Assembly: GCF_000816845.1 (NCBI RefSeq)
Contig: NZ_CP006880.1
Span: forward strand, 496,001-560,000
DNA: 64,000 bases
Direction: 5' to 3'
DNA from: Rhizobium gallicum bv. gallicum R602sp
GTDB lineage: Bacteria > Pseudomonadota > Alphaproteobacteria > Rhizobiales > Rhizobiaceae
In this document: positions 52,947-61,951 of the stretch, in pieces
Numbering within the stretch: the stretch's first letter is position 1
Layout: every line of letters begins with the position of its first letter
Translations under genes and position numbers: made by a program
Notes under the pieces: generated by a model
The model's input: only the letters and a program-made list of their open reading frames with translations
Database searches by the model: none
What the model was told of the DNA's origin: nothing

Positions 52947-53900
52947 ATGAAACATCGAGTGGATCCCGACGCCGCGCATGTCCTGGCACTCGGTCGCGCC
53001 GCCAACCAGTCACCCTTTGAACTCGGGACAGCGAAGGAGGCGCGCGCTGCCTATAACGCCGGTTGCCTGACATTGCAGGGCGATCGCGAACTGGTTGCCG
53101 CCATCGAGGACAGGACCGTCGTTGGGACGGGCGGCCCGATCCCGCTCCGGATCTATCGCGGCGTGGGTGCTCCGATCGCGGATGCGCCGGCGCTTCTCTA
53201 CCTTCATGGGGGCGGCTGGGTTGTCGGCACGCTTGAATCGCATGACGAGATTTGCCGGTGGTTTGCAAATATCGGTGCCTGTATTGTATTTTGCCCCGAC
53301 TATCGGCTGGCGCCGGAGCACAAGTTCCCGGCGGGCTTGGAGGACTGCGTATCGGCTCTTGCCCATGTGGTGGAGCAGGCAAGTTGGCTTGGTATCGATC
53401 CTGACCGGATCGCGGTCGCGGGCGATAGCGCCGGCGGCAACCTGGCCGCCGTCTTATCACTTCTGTCGCGAGATGGCGCTGCGCGGAAAATCTCGGCGCA
53501 ACTTCTGCTCTATCCGAACACCGATGCCCGACAGACAGCCGACAGCTATGTGAGGTTTTCGGAAGGATACGGTTTGACCACCTCGACGATGCGTTGGTTC
53601 CGGGATCATTACGTCCGCGATGCGGCTGATATTGGTGATTGGCGCGTGTCTCCCCTGATCGTCGAGAATGTCGCGGGTGTGCCGCCGGCCTTCATCGCGA
53701 TTGCGGGCCATGATATCCTCGCAGACGAAGGCGAGGCCTATGCCAGCCGGCTTACCGAGGCGGGTATCCCCGTAATCTTGCGGCGTTGGCAGGATCAGAT
53801 TCATGGCTTCGTTTCCATGGGACGGCACATTCCGGCGGCGCGGCAGGCGGTGGAAGAGGCAGTTGCCGGATGGCGCAGCCTTGTCGATCACGCCGACTGA
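52947..53900 (+). CDS. HSL-type alpha/beta hydrolase (acetyl esterase/lipase family)
   Basis: This 317-residue esterase of the hormone-sensitive-lipase family has the oxyanion motif HGGGW (87-91) and nucleophile GDSAGG (S161). The acid Asp is in AGHDILADEG and the His in QIHGFVSMG. It probably removes acyl groups from a decorated sugar or glycoside before oxidation by the preceding Gfo/Idh enzyme. It is 9 bp after that gene and convergent with a LacI regulator, overlapping it by 13 bp. Confidence 0.87.
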   Translation: MKHRVDPDAAHVLALGRAANQSPFELGTAKEARAAYNAGCLTLQGDRELVAAIEDRTVVGTGGPIPLRIYRGVGAPIADAPALLYLHGGGWVVGTLESHDEICRWFANIGACIVFCPDYRLAPEHKFPAGLEDCVSALAHVVEQASWLGIDPDRIAVAGDSAGGNLAAVLSLLSRDGAARKISAQLLLYPNTDARQTADSYVRFSEGYGLTTSTMRWFRDHYVRDAADIGDWRVSPLIVENVAGVPPAFIAIAGHDILADEGEAYASRLTEAGIPVILRRWQDQIHGFVSMGRHIPAARQAVEEAVAGWRSLVDHAD

Positions 53901-54922
53901 CGCATCACCAATGTACCGTCGAATATGATTCTTCGGGCAATGACCTGTGCGCAATCATCGGATTCGTCCAGCATGGAAAGCAGCGTGTCGACGCTGCTGC
54001 GCGCCATGGAGGTGAAGTCCTGTGCCATTGTCGTTAATGGCGGGCAAGTGTAGCGGCTGAGGGGATGGTCGTCATGGGCGGCGATGCGAAGATCACTATC
54101 GCTCCTTCGGCCGACGCGGAGGCCGCGCGCATGGGCGGCTGCCATCGCGCCGAAGGCGAGGCGATCGTTCGCGCAAAGAATTGTCGTGGCCGGGAGCGTA
54201 CCGGCCGTGATCATCGCATCGGTCTGCTCATACCCCATATGTTCGAAGTTCCAGCTGTAACTCTCAGTGTCGCCAACCACGACCGGTTCAAATCCAAGCG
54301 ACTCCATCGTGGCGAGATAGCTTGCCAGCCGCTCCCCGGAATTATGATTGACATGCGGAATGTCGAAATATGCAGGCGGCGCGCCCGATCGACAAAGATA
54401 ATCGACAATTGTCGCAACGCTTTGGGCGTTGTTGTTGCCAATGAACGGCGTGTTGCCTTCGATGAACGTATCGAAGTAGACAATGGGAATGCTCTCCCGA
54501 AGCTTTTCGAAGATTCCAGGCTCGGAAGCGAGGCCTAGAGGCGCGATGATCGCGCCAGCAGCCTTCAATGACAACAATGTGTTCACAGCCTCGGCTTCCA
54601 GATCTGGCAAGCCGTGGGACGAGATTACGATTGGCCAGTATCCTTCGCCGCGGACGAGTAATTCCAGACGGTTGACCATTTCGGCATAGAATGGATCCGT
54701 TATGACAGGCACGAGAATGCCAATGTTCCGCGTCCTCTTGCGATTGAGGTTGCGGGCATAGAGATTGGGACGGTAGTCTGATGCCGACAGCGCGTCCTCG
54801 ATGCGTTTGCGCGTCACCGGCTTTACGCTGCTCGGGCTATCGAAATACCTCGAAAGCGTTGGACGAGAAACGCCGCAGGACCGTGCGAAATCGTCCATGG
54901 TTTTGATCGTCATCTTATCCAT
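53888..54922 (-). CDS. LacI-family transcriptional regulator
   Basis: This 344-residue regulator has the HTH near residues 6-26 (TMDDFARSCGVSRPTLSRYF) and the hinge KRIEDALSASDYRPNLYARNL. A periplasmic-binding-like effector domain contains NIGILVPVITDPFYAEM. The start is uncertain (54922 or 54913), and no clear ribosome-binding site precedes either. It is the likely repressor of the adjacent oxidoreductase/esterase and ROK operons. CGCATGCG at 55025-55032 upstream is a possible site for its own control. Confidence 0.83.
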   Translation of the reverse strand: MDKMTIKTMDDFARSCGVSRPTLSRYFDSPSSVKPVTRKRIEDALSASDYRPNLYARNLNRKRTRNIGILVPVITDPFYAEMVNRLELLVRGEGYWPIVISSHGLPDLEAEAVNTLLSLKAAGAIIAPLGLASEPGIFEKLRESIPIVYFDTFIEGNTPFIGNNNAQSVATIVDYLCRSGAPPAYFDIPHVNHNSGERLASYLATMESLGFEPVVVGDTESYSWNFEHMGYEQTDAMITAGTLPATTILCANDRLAFGAMAAAHARGLRVGRRSDSDLRIAAHDDHPLSRYTCPPLTTMAQDFTSMARSSVDTLLSMLDESDDCAQVIARRIIFDGTLVMRQSA

Positions 54923-55078
54923 TGATAATTCTGGTTGCACTGCGCCAAGGAACATCTGCGTCAGCTGATGTCGCAAAGGCAGTCAGTGTGAGAGCTTTTG
55001 AACTCCCTTGTAGCCTGACAATATCGCATGCGCAAAATTTTTTGTTACATAAAGCACAATCGACAGCGTAGTCGCCCT

Positions 55079-55840
55079 CTATACATAGCGGACTTCGACT
55101 CCCAGCTTGTCCAATCGACTGCGAATCCCATGCGGCATGCCAGTATCGGTGATAATCAAATCGACCCGTGAAAGCGAAAATGCCTTCGATGAGGCGCCAA
55201 TATCCCACTTGCTGGAATCCGCCACAAGGATCACGCGTCTCGCCATACGGACCAGATTGCGTTTGGTCCGTGCAATGTCTTCCGAGACGTCGACGACATC
55301 AAATGAGTGATCGATTGCGTGAGCGCTGAGAAACGCCTGGTGGGCAACAAGACCACCCACGGCCTTGTCTGAATCTGAGACAATCGTGCTGACAGTGCTG
55401 GGAAAGACCCGCCCCCCTATCATGTGCACGTCCAAGCCTGGCCGATACATCAGATGCTGCGCAATATTCATGGCGGTTGTGGCCACCACGACATTGTTGA
55501 CCGGCGGCATTTGCATGGCGACCTGCAGCAGCGTCGAACCGCTGTCAAACACCACAGACTGGTTGTCGATGATCTGGCGTGCCGCCATCTGAGCGATACG
55601 TCGTTTGGCATCGAAATTGCGGTTCATACGTTCTTCGAAGGCTGCCGCGGGCGAACTGGCCGGCAAAGCTATCGCACCGCCATGTGTCTTGATGAGCTGC
55701 TTCTTGGCGTCCAGAATTTCCAGGTCGGATCGGATGGTCACTTCAGACACGCCGAAATTTTCCGCCAGCTGGCTGGTGCGCGCTTGGCCGGTACGCTGAA
55801 GTTCCAGCATAATCTGATGTCGACGTTGTTCTGCAAGCAT
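55079..55840 (-). CDS. DeoR/GlpR-family transcriptional regulator
   Basis: This 253-residue regulator has an N-terminal DeoR HTH (MLAEQRRHQIMLELQRTG, TSQLAENFGVSEVTIRSDLE). A sugar-phosphate-binding C-terminal domain contains FDSGSTLLQVA and VFLSAH-like FLSAHAIDHSF. ATG 55840 gives the normal length; an N-terminal extension to 55951 is unlikely. It is divergent from the aldolase/kinase/transporter genes and probably senses a phosphorylated sugar intermediate produced by the PfkB kinase. Confidence 0.87.
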   Translation of the reverse strand: MLAEQRRHQIMLELQRTGQARTSQLAENFGVSEVTIRSDLEILDAKKQLIKTHGGAIALPASSPAAAFEERMNRNFDAKRRIAQMAARQIIDNQSVVFDSGSTLLQVAMQMPPVNNVVVATTAMNIAQHLMYRPGLDVHMIGGRVFPSTVSTIVSDSDKAVGGLVAHQAFLSAHAIDHSFDVVDVSEDIARTKRNLVRMARRVILVADSSKWDIGASSKAFSLSRVDLIITDTGMPHGIRSRLDKLGVEVRYV

Positions 55841-55981
55841 GTGTGAGCCCCGAATTGGCTTCCGAACGGTTGCGGTGCCGATCTTTCGAAATTCGAAAAT
55901 GCGCAGTCGACCGCACTGTTCAAAGGACGAGAGAAAGGCCGGCACTGGCATACGTCAGCGCGCACAATCGTAAACTTAAAT

Positions 55982-56030
55982 CAAAACGAAAGAAATCGAA
56001 ATATTGAGTATTCGTTTACTTTCGAGTTAG
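55982..56030. promoter_or_regulatory. Putative DeoR-type operator region upstream of the aldolase gene
   Basis: CGAAAG (55987-55992) and CTTTCG (56019-56024) form an inverted pair, with further CGAAA and TTCG elements between them. TTTACTTTCG (56015-56024) recurs as its complement at 59422-59431, upstream of the binding-protein gene. DeoR/GlpR proteins are known to bind A/T-rich sites containing TTTCG-like half-sites. Confidence 0.5.
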
Positions 56031-56066
56031 GGTCTCCGAAATCAAACCTTAAAGGACGGCATTGAT

Positions 56067-56867
56067 ATGGGTCTTGGAACCAAAATTCGCCTGTCACGGC
56101 TGTTTTCTCATCCGTCGGGGCATTTGTTCGGCGGCGCCGTCGACCACTTCGTTGGCTATGGCAATGTCCGCGAGGGCGGTCTTGCGGATCTGCCGGGCGC
56201 CCTGAAGCGGGTGATGGCCGGAGAGCCGGACTATATCAGCATTCAGCCTGGGGCGGCCCGTCACTTGTGGCCGGCCTATGCCGGCAAGGCGGCGCTGGTT
56301 ATTCAAGCCGGCTGCTTTACGCCGGACGATCGAATCCGTCAGTTGATCGCGACCCCTGAGGATGCCGTGCGCTACGGTGCCGATGCTTTGGCAGTTGCCA
56401 TTCCGGTGCGCGGCAATACCGAAGGCGAATACATTCGCTGGCTTACCGATACCGTCAACGCTGCTGCTCGCTTTGAAATGCCGGTCGTTGCGCATGTCTA
56501 TCCCCGCGATTATTCCGACGGCGGCAAGATCGTATTCACTCCCGACGAAATCGCCTATGCTGTGCGGATCGGGTTTGAGACCGGCGTCGACGTGATCAAG
56601 GTCGGATACACCGGGGACTTCGCTTCGTTCCAAGAGACCGTCGCCACTTGCCCGGTTCCCATCGTTATCGCGGGCGGTCCGAAGGCGGATAATCTGCTCG
56701 GAGCCCTGACACAGACCTCCGATGCCTTGCGCGCCGGGGCAAAGGGTGCCGTGGTGGGGCGAAACCTTTGGGGCCACGGCGACACGACGATGGCAGCGCG
56801 CGCCTTCAAGCTCGTCATTCACGGTGGTATGGCCCCGCAAGAGGCGCTCGCGGCCGCGGGCGGTTGA
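56067..56867 (+). CDS. Class I aldolase of the DeoC/FbaB/LacD family
   Basis: This 266-residue TIM barrel has a Schiff-base lysine candidate K178 in GVDVIKVGYTGD and a phosphate-binding IVIAGGPKAD. GAVVGRNLWGHGDT matches the LsrF/archaeal-FBP-aldolase-type C-terminus. It probably cleaves a ketose phosphate made by the PfkB kinase encoded 3 bp downstream. Relatives act on fructose-1,6-P2, tagatose-1,6-P2, sulfofructose-1-P and the autoinducer-2 intermediate, so the substrate is open. Confidence 0.8.
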   Translation: MGLGTKIRLSRLFSHPSGHLFGGAVDHFVGYGNVREGGLADLPGALKRVMAGEPDYISIQPGAARHLWPAYAGKAALVIQAGCFTPDDRIRQLIATPEDAVRYGADALAVAIPVRGNTEGEYIRWLTDTVNAAARFEMPVVAHVYPRDYSDGGKIVFTPDEIAYAVRIGFETGVDVIKVGYTGDFASFQETVATCPVPIVIAGGPKADNLLGALTQTSDALRAGAKGAVVGRNLWGHGDTTMAARAFKLVIHGGMAPQEALAAAGG

Positions 56868-56870
56868 ACG

Positions 56871-57806
56871 GTGACACGCAACCTTCAGGTTCTGGGCTTT
56901 GGGGCCTTGGCGATCGACGATATCATCTACGTCGACCGACCGCTGAGTGCCGGCAAAGGGAAGGTGATAAATCGCACTCAGGACCACGGCGGCAATGTAG
57001 CGACGGCCCTTGTAGCGGTCGCAAAGCTGGGAGGGCGGGCCGGTTTCATCGGTTGGTTGAATGATCCCCTCGCCGATGTCAGCGCCCGCGAGCTTGAGCG
57101 GCACGGAGTCGATATATCCTTTGCGCCGCGTCGCCCAGATGCCAGGCCCATACGTTCCGTGATCACGGTCGGACCTGAAGGCGACAGGTTTATCGCCTAT
57201 GACGATGATGTGCCGCACGGAACCTCCGATGCGCTGACCGATAGCACCCTTGCGCAGGCCCAGGTGCTGTTGATCGACGGCTATGCCGTCAGCGCCGATA
57301 TGGTTGTTGCGCGCGCCCGCAAGCTGGGCTTGGCGGTGGTGGCAGACATTGAATGGGCGATCGGGCCTGCAACCGAACGGTTAGTGAGCTTATCCAATCA
57401 CCTGGTATTGCCATTGAAATTTGCTCAGATTTATTCTTGCGAGACCGACCCGACGTTGATCCTGCGCAAGCTGTGGTCTGATGACCGTACCGCAGTCGTT
57501 CTCACCGACGGCGAACGAGGATCTTATATCAAGCAGACGGGAGATGCCGTTTTGTGGCATGTCCCGGCCTACAAGGTCAAAGCGGTCGACACGACCGGCG
57601 CCGGAGATTGCTTTCACGGCGCCTATGCCTTTGCCCTTACGCAGGGAAAGCAGCCTGTCGCTTGCGCCGTTTACGCAACTGCCGCAGCGGCGATCTCCGT
57701 GACCGGCCCGGGTGGCCGTATGGCCCTGCCAGATCAAAGCGCCTGTGTCGCGTGGATGGCGAAGGATAATGCGCCCGTGCCCAGACCGATTGCCGCGCCA
57801 GGCTGA
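56871..57806 (+). CDS. PfkB-family carbohydrate kinase
   Basis: This 311-residue kinase starts at GTG 56871. It carries the PfkB N-terminal substrate motif (GKVINRTQDHGGNVATALVA region) and VDTTGAGDCFHGAYAFAL near residues 240-255, which holds the catalytic Asp. The ending PGGRMALPD resembles that of sulfofructose kinase YihV and related ketose kinases. It follows the aldolase by 3 bp and would make the aldolase substrate. Confidence 0.85.
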   Translation: MTRNLQVLGFGALAIDDIIYVDRPLSAGKGKVINRTQDHGGNVATALVAVAKLGGRAGFIGWLNDPLADVSARELERHGVDISFAPRRPDARPIRSVITVGPEGDRFIAYDDDVPHGTSDALTDSTLAQAQVLLIDGYAVSADMVVARARKLGLAVVADIEWAIGPATERLVSLSNHLVLPLKFAQIYSCETDPTLILRKLWSDDRTAVVLTDGERGSYIKQTGDAVLWHVPAYKVKAVDTTGAGDCFHGAYAFALTQGKQPVACAVYATAAAAISVTGPGGRMALPDQSACVAWMAKDNAPVPRPIAAPG

Positions 57807-57934
57807 GCGTTCACTAGACTGGTGACCTGGAGATCGCAACAGCGCTGCGCAGATGACGGTTCGGTTCGATCTGCGGTCGCGCCGGGAGGGCTGTCCGGAG
57901 GTTTCGATGGCGGTGATAGTAGGGAGGAAGTGCC

Positions 57935-59080
57935 GTGGCTGTTGTTGTACTGGACAAGATTTGCAAGACCTTCGGAACGAAATTCCACGCAATCAAGGAT
58001 CTTAGCCTGACGATAAATGATGGCGAGTTCCTTATCCTCGTGGGCCCTTCGGGATGCGGAAAATCGACGGCGTTGCGCATGATCGCGGGGTTGGAGGAAA
58101 TCAGCAGCGGGACCCTGAGCATCGGCGGGGAGAATGTCGAGGATCTCGCGCCGAAAGACCGGGATATAGCGATGGTCTTCCAGAACTATGCCCTGTATCC
58201 GCATATGACAGTGTTCGACAACATTGCCTTCTCGATGAAGCTTGCAGGGAAAAGCAAGGAAGAGCGCACCAAGCGGGTCCATGAAATAGCAAAGACGCTT
58301 CAGTTGCACACGCTGCTCGACAGCAAACCGGCGGCGCTTTCCGGCGGTCAACGCCAGCGGGTCGCCATGGGACGCGCAATGGTGCGGGAACCGGCGGCCT
58401 TTCTCATGGACGAGCCCCTGTCAAATCTCGATGCCAAGTTGCGCGTGCAGATGCGGGCCGAAATCGTCAGCCTGCAAAGACAGCTCGGCGTGACGACAAT
58501 CTATGTAACGCACGATCAGACCGAAGCCTTGACCATGGGCGACCGGGTTGCGGTCTTGAAGGGCGGCGTCCTTCAGCAGGTCGACACGCCAAAGACATTG
58601 TATAGTCGGCCAGTCAACGCCTTCGTCGCGGGTTTCATCGGCTCACCGTCCATGAACCTGTTCGAAGGCCGTTTGCAGAGCGGCAGGATCAATCTGCCCA
58701 CCTTTTCGATACCGGTGCCGACGACCGCATTCGAGCGCTCTCCCGGTCTGGCGACGTTCGAGGGCAAGACGATCATCTTCGGCATCCGCCCGGAAGACCT
58801 TTACGACAGCAGCCTGGCATCGGCATCACGCTACGAGACGATCCCGGCCGCTGTAAGATCGATCGAGGAATTGGGGTCCGAACTGATCGTTCATTTGAAT
58901 ATCGAAGCGGTCCGTATCGACTCCGGCGACCCCGATGCCGTCGAGGATTTAAGCGGTGCGGCAAACGCCGTGGCGAAATTCGAAGCCGTCAGCTCGGTCC
59001 AGCCGGGCGCAATGATCGATCTGGCGATCGATGCGGCCAAGTTACACTTCTTCGATCCACAAACGCATTTGGCAATCTAA
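57935..59080 (+). CDS. Sugar ABC transporter ATP-binding protein (MalK/UgpC type)
   Basis: This 381-residue ATPase has Walker A GPSGCGKST (37-45), FQNYALYPHM, signature LSGGQRQRVAMGRAMVREP, and Walker B AFLMDEPLSNLDAKLR. A C-terminal TOBE/MalK regulatory domain of about 140 residues follows. It starts at GTG 57935 with AGGGAGGAAG at 57921-57930. It powers the sugar importer encoded at 59653-62797. The substrate is not indicated by the ATPase itself. Confidence 0.9.
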   Translation: MAVVVLDKICKTFGTKFHAIKDLSLTINDGEFLILVGPSGCGKSTALRMIAGLEEISSGTLSIGGENVEDLAPKDRDIAMVFQNYALYPHMTVFDNIAFSMKLAGKSKEERTKRVHEIAKTLQLHTLLDSKPAALSGGQRQRVAMGRAMVREPAAFLMDEPLSNLDAKLRVQMRAEIVSLQRQLGVTTIYVTHDQTEALTMGDRVAVLKGGVLQQVDTPKTLYSRPVNAFVAGFIGSPSMNLFEGRLQSGRINLPTFSIPVPTTAFERSPGLATFEGKTIIFGIRPEDLYDSSLASASRYETIPAAVRSIEELGSELIVHLNIEAVRIDSGDPDAVEDLSGAANAVAKFEAVSSVQPGAMIDLAIDAAKLHFFDPQTHLAI

Positions 59081-59652
59081 GCATGATCCGCGATACGGAC
59101 ATGATTGGCCGCAAGATCGAATGCCTGCTCGTTGCCCGCAACGGCGCCGCCAAGCTCTTCGCCCAACGCCAAGCGGCTTGGCATGTCCGGCATAGAGATC
59201 CCAATATCTCACGCCGTCTTGGAACCCTGTGACTTTGCAGCTGGAAGTCGGTCCTTCTGTGCTGCTCGATGGTAACCCGAGCGCATCTGATCACGATCAG
59301 CTGGTCGAAGGCATTTTTGCGATGTCGACGACGCGTACGCTTCCCCGCTGAACCTCGCCTTTGTTCGATCAACGGGGCTTTCATTTGTTTTCCTTTGGGC
59401 GGGGTGGCTTTCATTTGTTTACGAAAGTAAAGAAAAAATGCGACACGAGGAACGTACAGGTTAGAAAAAAGCGTTTCGGGTTCCATGGGCAAAGGCCAGA
59501 TTATTCAATGCCTTATTGGCTTTTTGTTTCTCCCTGTGGCCTGCCGGCTTGTTCCGATGACAGTTCTTCATTGACAGCTAGACCCCGAAAGGAACCTACT
59601 TTGGTCTCGATCGGGAGGATCGAGCAGAATATCGTTTCTATGGGAGGGAAAC
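59081..59652. promoter_or_regulatory. Leader region of the sugar-binding-protein gene with a 15-bp direct repeat
   Basis: No gene is recognised in 570 bp. GGCTTTCATTTGTTT occurs at 59376-59390 and again at 59406-59420, exactly 30 bp apart, or about three helical turns. CGAAAGTAAA follows at 59422-59431, the complement of the element before the aldolase gene. The second repeat with this element forms CTTTC...GAAAG. This is a likely binding site for the DeoR-type regulator and marks a second promoter in the cluster. Confidence 0.55.
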
Positions 59653-60906
59653 ATGAACGTCAGAAGATATATCATGGCGGCTCAGTCCGCTGTGGCGGTC
59701 TGGGCGCTATGCGCCACCTGCGCCTTTGCTCAGACCAATCTAGAGTTCATTCAATGGTGGGAGCCCGAAATGCCCGCCGGTGCTTTGCGCAGCATCATGG
59801 ACGATTTCGAGGCCGCAAACCCCGGCATCAAAGTGACGCTCGTCAGCGGCCCTTATTCTGCCACCCATGATCAGATCGTCGTTGGTGCTGCGTCGGGGAC
59901 ACTCAGCGATGTCGTCGGCCTTGACGGAGCATGGGTCAACGGCTTGGCAAAGCAGGGCGCAATCGCTTCGATGGACAGCCTGATGGCTGACGCCAAATAT
60001 GATCAGAGCCAGATCGCCGATATTATCAAGGTCAACGGGCAAAGCGTCATGTTCCCGCTTGCCTCGTTCGTCTACCCGGTCTTCGTCAACCTCGATCTGG
60101 CAAAGGCCGCCGGCGTCGACAAGACGCCGACGAACCGGACAGAATTCGCCGATGCGGCGAAGAAGATGACCAATGCGGACAAGAACCAATACGGTTGGGT
60201 GCTACCGCTTTCGTTGCAAAATCCCGGCGGTATCCAGAATGACGTGATGTCGTGGGTCTGGGCATCCGGAGCATCCATGCTGAAGGATGGCAAGCCAGAT
60301 CTCGAAAACGCCTCTGTGGTCGGGACACTTGAATATATCAAGTCGCTGCAGGACGCCGGCGTCATCGCGCCTGGTATTTTTGCCAAGAAGGAACAGGACA
60401 AGGTCGAAGAATTCGTCAATGGCCGCGTGGGTATGATGATCGATTCACTCGCTCACATCAATCTCATCCGCCAGCGAAACCCCAATCTCAAGTTCGGCAT
60501 CTCCGCCCTTCCAGCTGTCGACGGTTATACCGGCAAACGTGGACTGCCCTATGCTTCCTGGGGTATCGGCATCAGCGACAAAAGCGAACACAAGGCAGAA
60601 GCGTGGAAGCTCGTTGAATATTTGATGAGCCCCGAAGTGAACAGCCGTCTCGTGTCGGTCGCCAATGCCTTCCCGGGCAATATCCACGCCAAACCCGATT
60701 TCTCGAAATCGGACCCGCTGTTTGAAGAAGCCTTCAAGATATTTCAAAGTGGGAAACTGGCCAACGAATTCGTCGGACTGCCGGTGGCCGAAGATCTCAT
60801 GCGGCAGATGAACGTTGAAGTTCAAAAAATGTTCGACGGTCAGCAAACCGCTAAGGAGGCGGCCGCCAACACTCAAAAGCAGTGGTTGGTCGAATTCGAC
60901 AAGTAA
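59653..60906 (+). CDS. Sugar ABC transporter substrate-binding protein (family 1)
   Basis: This 417-residue extracellular binding protein has a signal peptide (VAVWALCATCAFA, cleavage near residue 26). The mature start, LEFIQWWEPEMPAGAL, and PNLKFGISALP followed by ASWGIGIS are typical of MalE/UgpB-like proteins. GGGAGGG at 59641-59647 sets the start. A hairpin follows the stop and the permease genes come next. Confidence 0.88.
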   Translation: MNVRRYIMAAQSAVAVWALCATCAFAQTNLEFIQWWEPEMPAGALRSIMDDFEAANPGIKVTLVSGPYSATHDQIVVGAASGTLSDVVGLDGAWVNGLAKQGAIASMDSLMADAKYDQSQIADIIKVNGQSVMFPLASFVYPVFVNLDLAKAAGVDKTPTNRTEFADAAKKMTNADKNQYGWVLPLSLQNPGGIQNDVMSWVWASGASMLKDGKPDLENASVVGTLEYIKSLQDAGVIAPGIFAKKEQDKVEEFVNGRVGMMIDSLAHINLIRQRNPNLKFGISALPAVDGYTGKRGLPYASWGIGISDKSEHKAEAWKLVEYLMSPEVNSRLVSVANAFPGNIHAKPDFSKSDPLFEEAFKIFQSGKLANEFVGLPVAEDLMRQMNVEVQKMFDGQQTAKEAAANTQKQWLVEFDK

Positions 60907-60926
60907 GGACGCCACCGACAATCATC

Positions 60927-60955
60927 GGTAGCGTGATAGAGTCTATCGCGCTGCC
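60927..60955 (+). terminator. Hairpin after the sugar-binding-protein gene
   Basis: GGTAGCGTGATAG at 60927-60939 can pair with CTATCGCGCTGCC at 60943-60955, with two G-U pairs and a 3-nt loop. No clear T tract follows. It lies between the binding-protein and permease genes, as in the two other transporter operons in this window. Confidence 0.55.
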
Positions 60956-61006
60956 GCTGCGTCAGGACGAATTGATGCGTTTCACGATAGGCGGAATTCA
61001 CATCTC

Positions 61007-61945
61007 ATGAGCCTCGCCACAGAAACTATGATCCGGACTCAAGCCAGAACGCGCAAGCGTGGCATGCTGTCTTACAAGACGAGAAAGAGGCTTGTTCCCT
61101 TCTTCTATGTTGCCCCGGCGACGTTTCTATTCTGCCTTCTGATGCTGTTTCCCATGATCACCGTCCTGCGCTATTCGCTGATGGACGGCGCGATCACGAA
61201 AAAGGACGCGGCTTTCGTCGGATTGCAGAACTATGTGACGATCTTCAACGATCCGGTTTTCTGGCAGTCTGTCGGGCAGACACTCTACTTCACGGTGATG
61301 AGCGTCATCTTCCATCTTCTGATTGGTCTGGCCTTCGCCCTTTTGCTAAACAGCCAACGTGTCGATCCGTTGATCAGAAGCATCCTGCGGGTTCTCTACA
61401 TTATGCCGTGGCTCTTCACAGCGGTGATCATCGCCATCATCTGGCGACTGCTCCTGGATCCCAATGGGGTCATCAACAGCATCCTGATGACGCTGCATAT
61501 CATTAACTTCAAGGTCGAGTGGTTCTCTTCGACGAAAACCGCGCTGCACGCCTTGACCTTCGCGAACATCTGGGCGGGATACCCGCTCTATATGGTGAGT
61601 CTTCTCGCGGGTCTTCAGGGCATCCCCAAGGATCTCTACGAGGCCGCCGGCATTGATGGTGCTAACGAGTTCCAGAAATTCCGCTACATCACGATCCCGC
61701 AACTGATGCCGATTATCATCAGCATTGCCTTACTGGATTTCATCTGGACAATGCAGGTCTTTCCGCTCGTGTGGATGACGACGGGAGGCGGTCCGATCTA
61801 CGCAACCGAGGTGCTTAGCACCTACACCTACAAACTTGCGTTTTCGAGTTACGAATTCTCCCGCGCCTCGGCGAGCGCAATCTTCATTCTGATCATCTCG
61901 ATGGGTGCCACATATTTCTACATCAAACATCAGAAGGCCAGGTGA
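61007..61945 (+). CDS. Sugar ABC transporter permease (MalF type)
   Basis: This 312-residue permease has six to seven membrane segments. The EAA loop DLYEAAGIDGANEFQKFRYI, here EAAGIDGANEFQKF, is present. The start MSLATETMIRTQARTRKRGM is basic and cytosolic. ATG 61007 has GGCGGAA upstream. It works with the second permease encoded 6 bp downstream. Confidence 0.88.
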   Translation: MSLATETMIRTQARTRKRGMLSYKTRKRLVPFFYVAPATFLFCLLMLFPMITVLRYSLMDGAITKKDAAFVGLQNYVTIFNDPVFWQSVGQTLYFTVMSVIFHLLIGLAFALLLNSQRVDPLIRSILRVLYIMPWLFTAVIIAIIWRLLLDPNGVINSILMTLHIINFKVEWFSSTKTALHALTFANIWAGYPLYMVSLLAGLQGIPKDLYEAAGIDGANEFQKFRYITIPQLMPIIISIALLDFIWTMQVFPLVWMTTGGGPIYATEVLSTYTYKLAFSSYEFSRASASAIFILIISMGATYFYIKHQKAR

Positions 61946-61951
61946 CCGGCA

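Noticed and set aside
59081..59492. Possible insertion-sequence remnant in the gap before the binding-protein gene
   Set aside because: Minus-strand frames are basic and look vaguely transposase-like, but no terminal repeats, target duplication or recognisable transposase motif could be found.
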